Shown here: piece by piece, positions 63,144 through 64,000 of the stretch
Layout: each line of letters opens with the position of its first letter
Numbering within the stretch: position 1 is the stretch's first letter
Source: Paracoccus laeviglucosivorans
Lineage (GTDB): Bacteria > Pseudomonadota > Alphaproteobacteria > Rhodobacterales > Rhodobacteraceae
DNA length: 64,000 nt
Direction: 5' to 3'
Assembly: GCF_900182695.1 (NCBI RefSeq)
Contig: NZ_FXTK01000018.1
Span: 1-64,000 of the forward strand
Program-made: the position numbers and the translations under genes
The notes under the pieces: generated by a model
What the model was told of the DNA's origin: nothing
The model's database searches: none
The model's input: only the letters and a program-made list of their open reading frames with translations

Positions 63144-63541
63144 TCTGTCCCCCAGAATTTTTCAAGCCCTGCACGGACGCGGGCAATATCGTCTTCGGTC
63201 CCCGCAAGCTCAAATCGATAAAGCTGCGGCACGTTGCATTTCTCGGCGATGACCCGGCCCGAAAGGGCAAAGGTCGCGCCAAAATTCCGGTTTCCCGCGG
63301 CGATGACGCCGCGGATAAGGGCCCGGCGACCCGGATCGTTCAAAAAGCGGATCACCTGTTTGGGGACCGCACCGCGACCCTCGCCATCGGCAAAGGTCGG
63401 GGTCATCAGCACATAGGGCAGCGCGGGTTCGGGCATGGCATCTGCGGGCGAAATCGGGATCCGCGCCGCACTCAGCCCCAGCCGCGCCACGAAACGCGCG
63501 GTATTCCCCGAGGCCGAGGAGAAATAGACCAACCCACCCAT
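63125..63541 (-). CDS. nrdI: Flavodoxin-like NrdI
   Basis: 138 residues. FMN flavoprotein that supplies superoxide to assemble the Mn(III)2-Tyr cofactor of Nrd[20 protein letters not shown] (phosphate loop), [23 protein letters not shown], and [18 protein letters not shown] with its FMN-binding Asn/Gly are classical NrdI. The ATG at 63541 is chosen because the ORF's earlier start overlaps nrdH. Confidence 0.93.
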   Translation of the reverse strand: MGGLVYFSSASGNTARFVARLGLSAARIPISPADAMPEPALPYVLMTPTFADGEGRGAVPKQVIRFLNDPGRRALIRGVIAAGNRNFGATFALSGRVIAEKCNVPQLYRFELAGTEDDIARVRAGLEKFWGTECLTMA

Positions 63542-63546
63542 CGCCC

Positions 63547-63768
63547 TTAGGAAAGGCGGCCGATCATGTCGGGACGGAAGCCCGCCCAATGCGCGTCGCC
63601 AGCGACGACGACGGGCGCCTGACGATAACCCAACGAGGTGACAAGCTGCATGGCCGCGTCGTCTTCGGTCAGGTCGATGATGTCATATGCCAGCCCGCGT
63701 GCATCCAGCGCGCGGGTGGTTGCGGTGCACTGCACGCAGGCGGGTTTGGAGTAGACGGTGATGCTCAT
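63547..63768 (-). CDS. nrdH: Glutaredoxin-like NrdH
   Basis: 73 residues. Thioredoxin fold with active site CVQC ([20 protein letters not shown]), reducing NrdE. C-terminal [14 protein letters not shown] is the NrdH signature that binds thioredoxin reductase. First gene of nrdHIEF, 5 bp before nrdI. A 230-bp leader follows upstream with NrdR-like boxes near its far end. Confidence 0.94.
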   Translation of the reverse strand: MSITVYSKPACVQCTATTRALDARGLAYDIIDLTEDDAAMQLVTSLGYRQAPVVVAGDAHWAGFRPDMIGRLS

Positions 63769-63942
63769 TGCCTCATATCCTTTTTTCGTCTGTCATGTCG
63801 TGGCGATCTTTCCGCAATAGCCTTGCTGTCGCCTTGTCGCGCGATGGTTGGCGCTGTCCGATCGTGTCATTAGCTACTTGCAGTTGCGTGACAGACCGGA
63901 AGGCGGAAATTCGACCCCGACTCGTCACCTCAAGCTCGCTCA

Positions 63943-63957
63943 CCCACTATATAGACA
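63943..63957. promoter_or_regulatory. NrdR-like box 1
   Basis: CCCACTATATAGACA around the core CTATATAG (63947-63954). Its centre is about 30 bp, roughly three helical turns, from box 2, the spacing typical of paired NrdR boxes upstream of ribonucleotide reductase operons. Confidence 0.65.
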
Positions 63958-63973
63958 TTCTTCGATGGTTGCC

Positions 63974-63988
63974 ACCTATATATAGCCG
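63974..63988. promoter_or_regulatory. NrdR-like box 2
   Basis: ACCTATATATAGCCG around the palindrome CTATATATAG (63976-63985). Together with box 1 it points to repression of nrdHIEF by NrdR-ATP/dATP. The boxes are 175-220 bp upstream of nrdH, implying a long leader. Confidence 0.65.
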
Positions 63989-64000
63989 CTCAAAGCGGGA

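Overview
The window is GC-rich chromosomal DNA from an alphaproteobacterium of the Rhodobacteraceae, most likely Paracoccus or a close relative. Pointers are the Rhodobacter-type fruBKA operon with a fused EIIA-HPr-EI protein, a RibH2-type lumazine synthase behind an FMN riboswitch, many 4-bp ATGA/GTGA gene overlaps, TRAP and CUT2 sugar importers, and an nrdHIEF class Ib ribonucleotide reductase. The genus is inferred from gene content and protein resemblance only. I saw no tRNA, rRNA, CRISPR array, insertion sequence or prophage.

Layout. 1-8.2 kb: housekeeping genes (glyA 5' end, nadK, prfC, an OsmC-type peroxiredoxin, a DMT exporter, a DUF305 protein, ribH with its riboswitch, dgt, an A-type Fe-S carrier, xth). 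8.2-11.5 kb: a YejA-like binding protein in a tight unit with an entericidin-like lipoprotein and an acidic protein, a beta-barrel outer membrane protein, and between them a candidate small RNA with its own promoter and terminator. 11.7-14.7 kb: bdhA, thyA-folA and an Lrp regulator. 14.7-22 kb: an exopolysaccharide cluster (three glycosyltransferases, a flippase, an ExoY-type initiating transferase), an AT-rich 870-bp intergenic region, and a sulfotransferase gene broken by one in-frame TGA. 22-29 kb: malonyl-CoA synthetase and a CUT2 sugar ABC transporter with an SMP-30 lactonase. 29-34 kb: a GAF histidine kinase and NarL-like regulator, a GntR regulator with two winged helices, an Ldh_2 dehydrogenase, and a FadR-type regulator.

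34-42 kb: one long sugar-acid operon (TRAP importer, L-idonate-DH-like enzyme, UxuA, UxuB, L-gulonate/L-galactonate-DH-like enzyme) converging on 2-keto-3-deoxygluconate. The FadR-type regulator and its operator sit at the head. 42-48 kb: a LacI/FruR repressor divergent from fruBKA, with two operators between them. 48-53 kb: a small TonB-domain protein, dctA, and divergent dctB-dctD with paired palindromic upstream sites. This DctD lacks the GAFTGA loop and the Walker B glutamate of sigma-54 activators. 53-60 kb: a TonB-dependent receptor, a MarR regulator, tex, pdxY and a MOSC protein. 60-64 kb: nrdHIEF on the minus strand, with two NrdR-like boxes upstream at the window edge.

The observations most worth a second look are the sRNA beside the YejA-like gene, the non-canonical DctD and its binding sites, the tandem-winged-helix GntR regulator, and the sulfotransferase nonsense codon.
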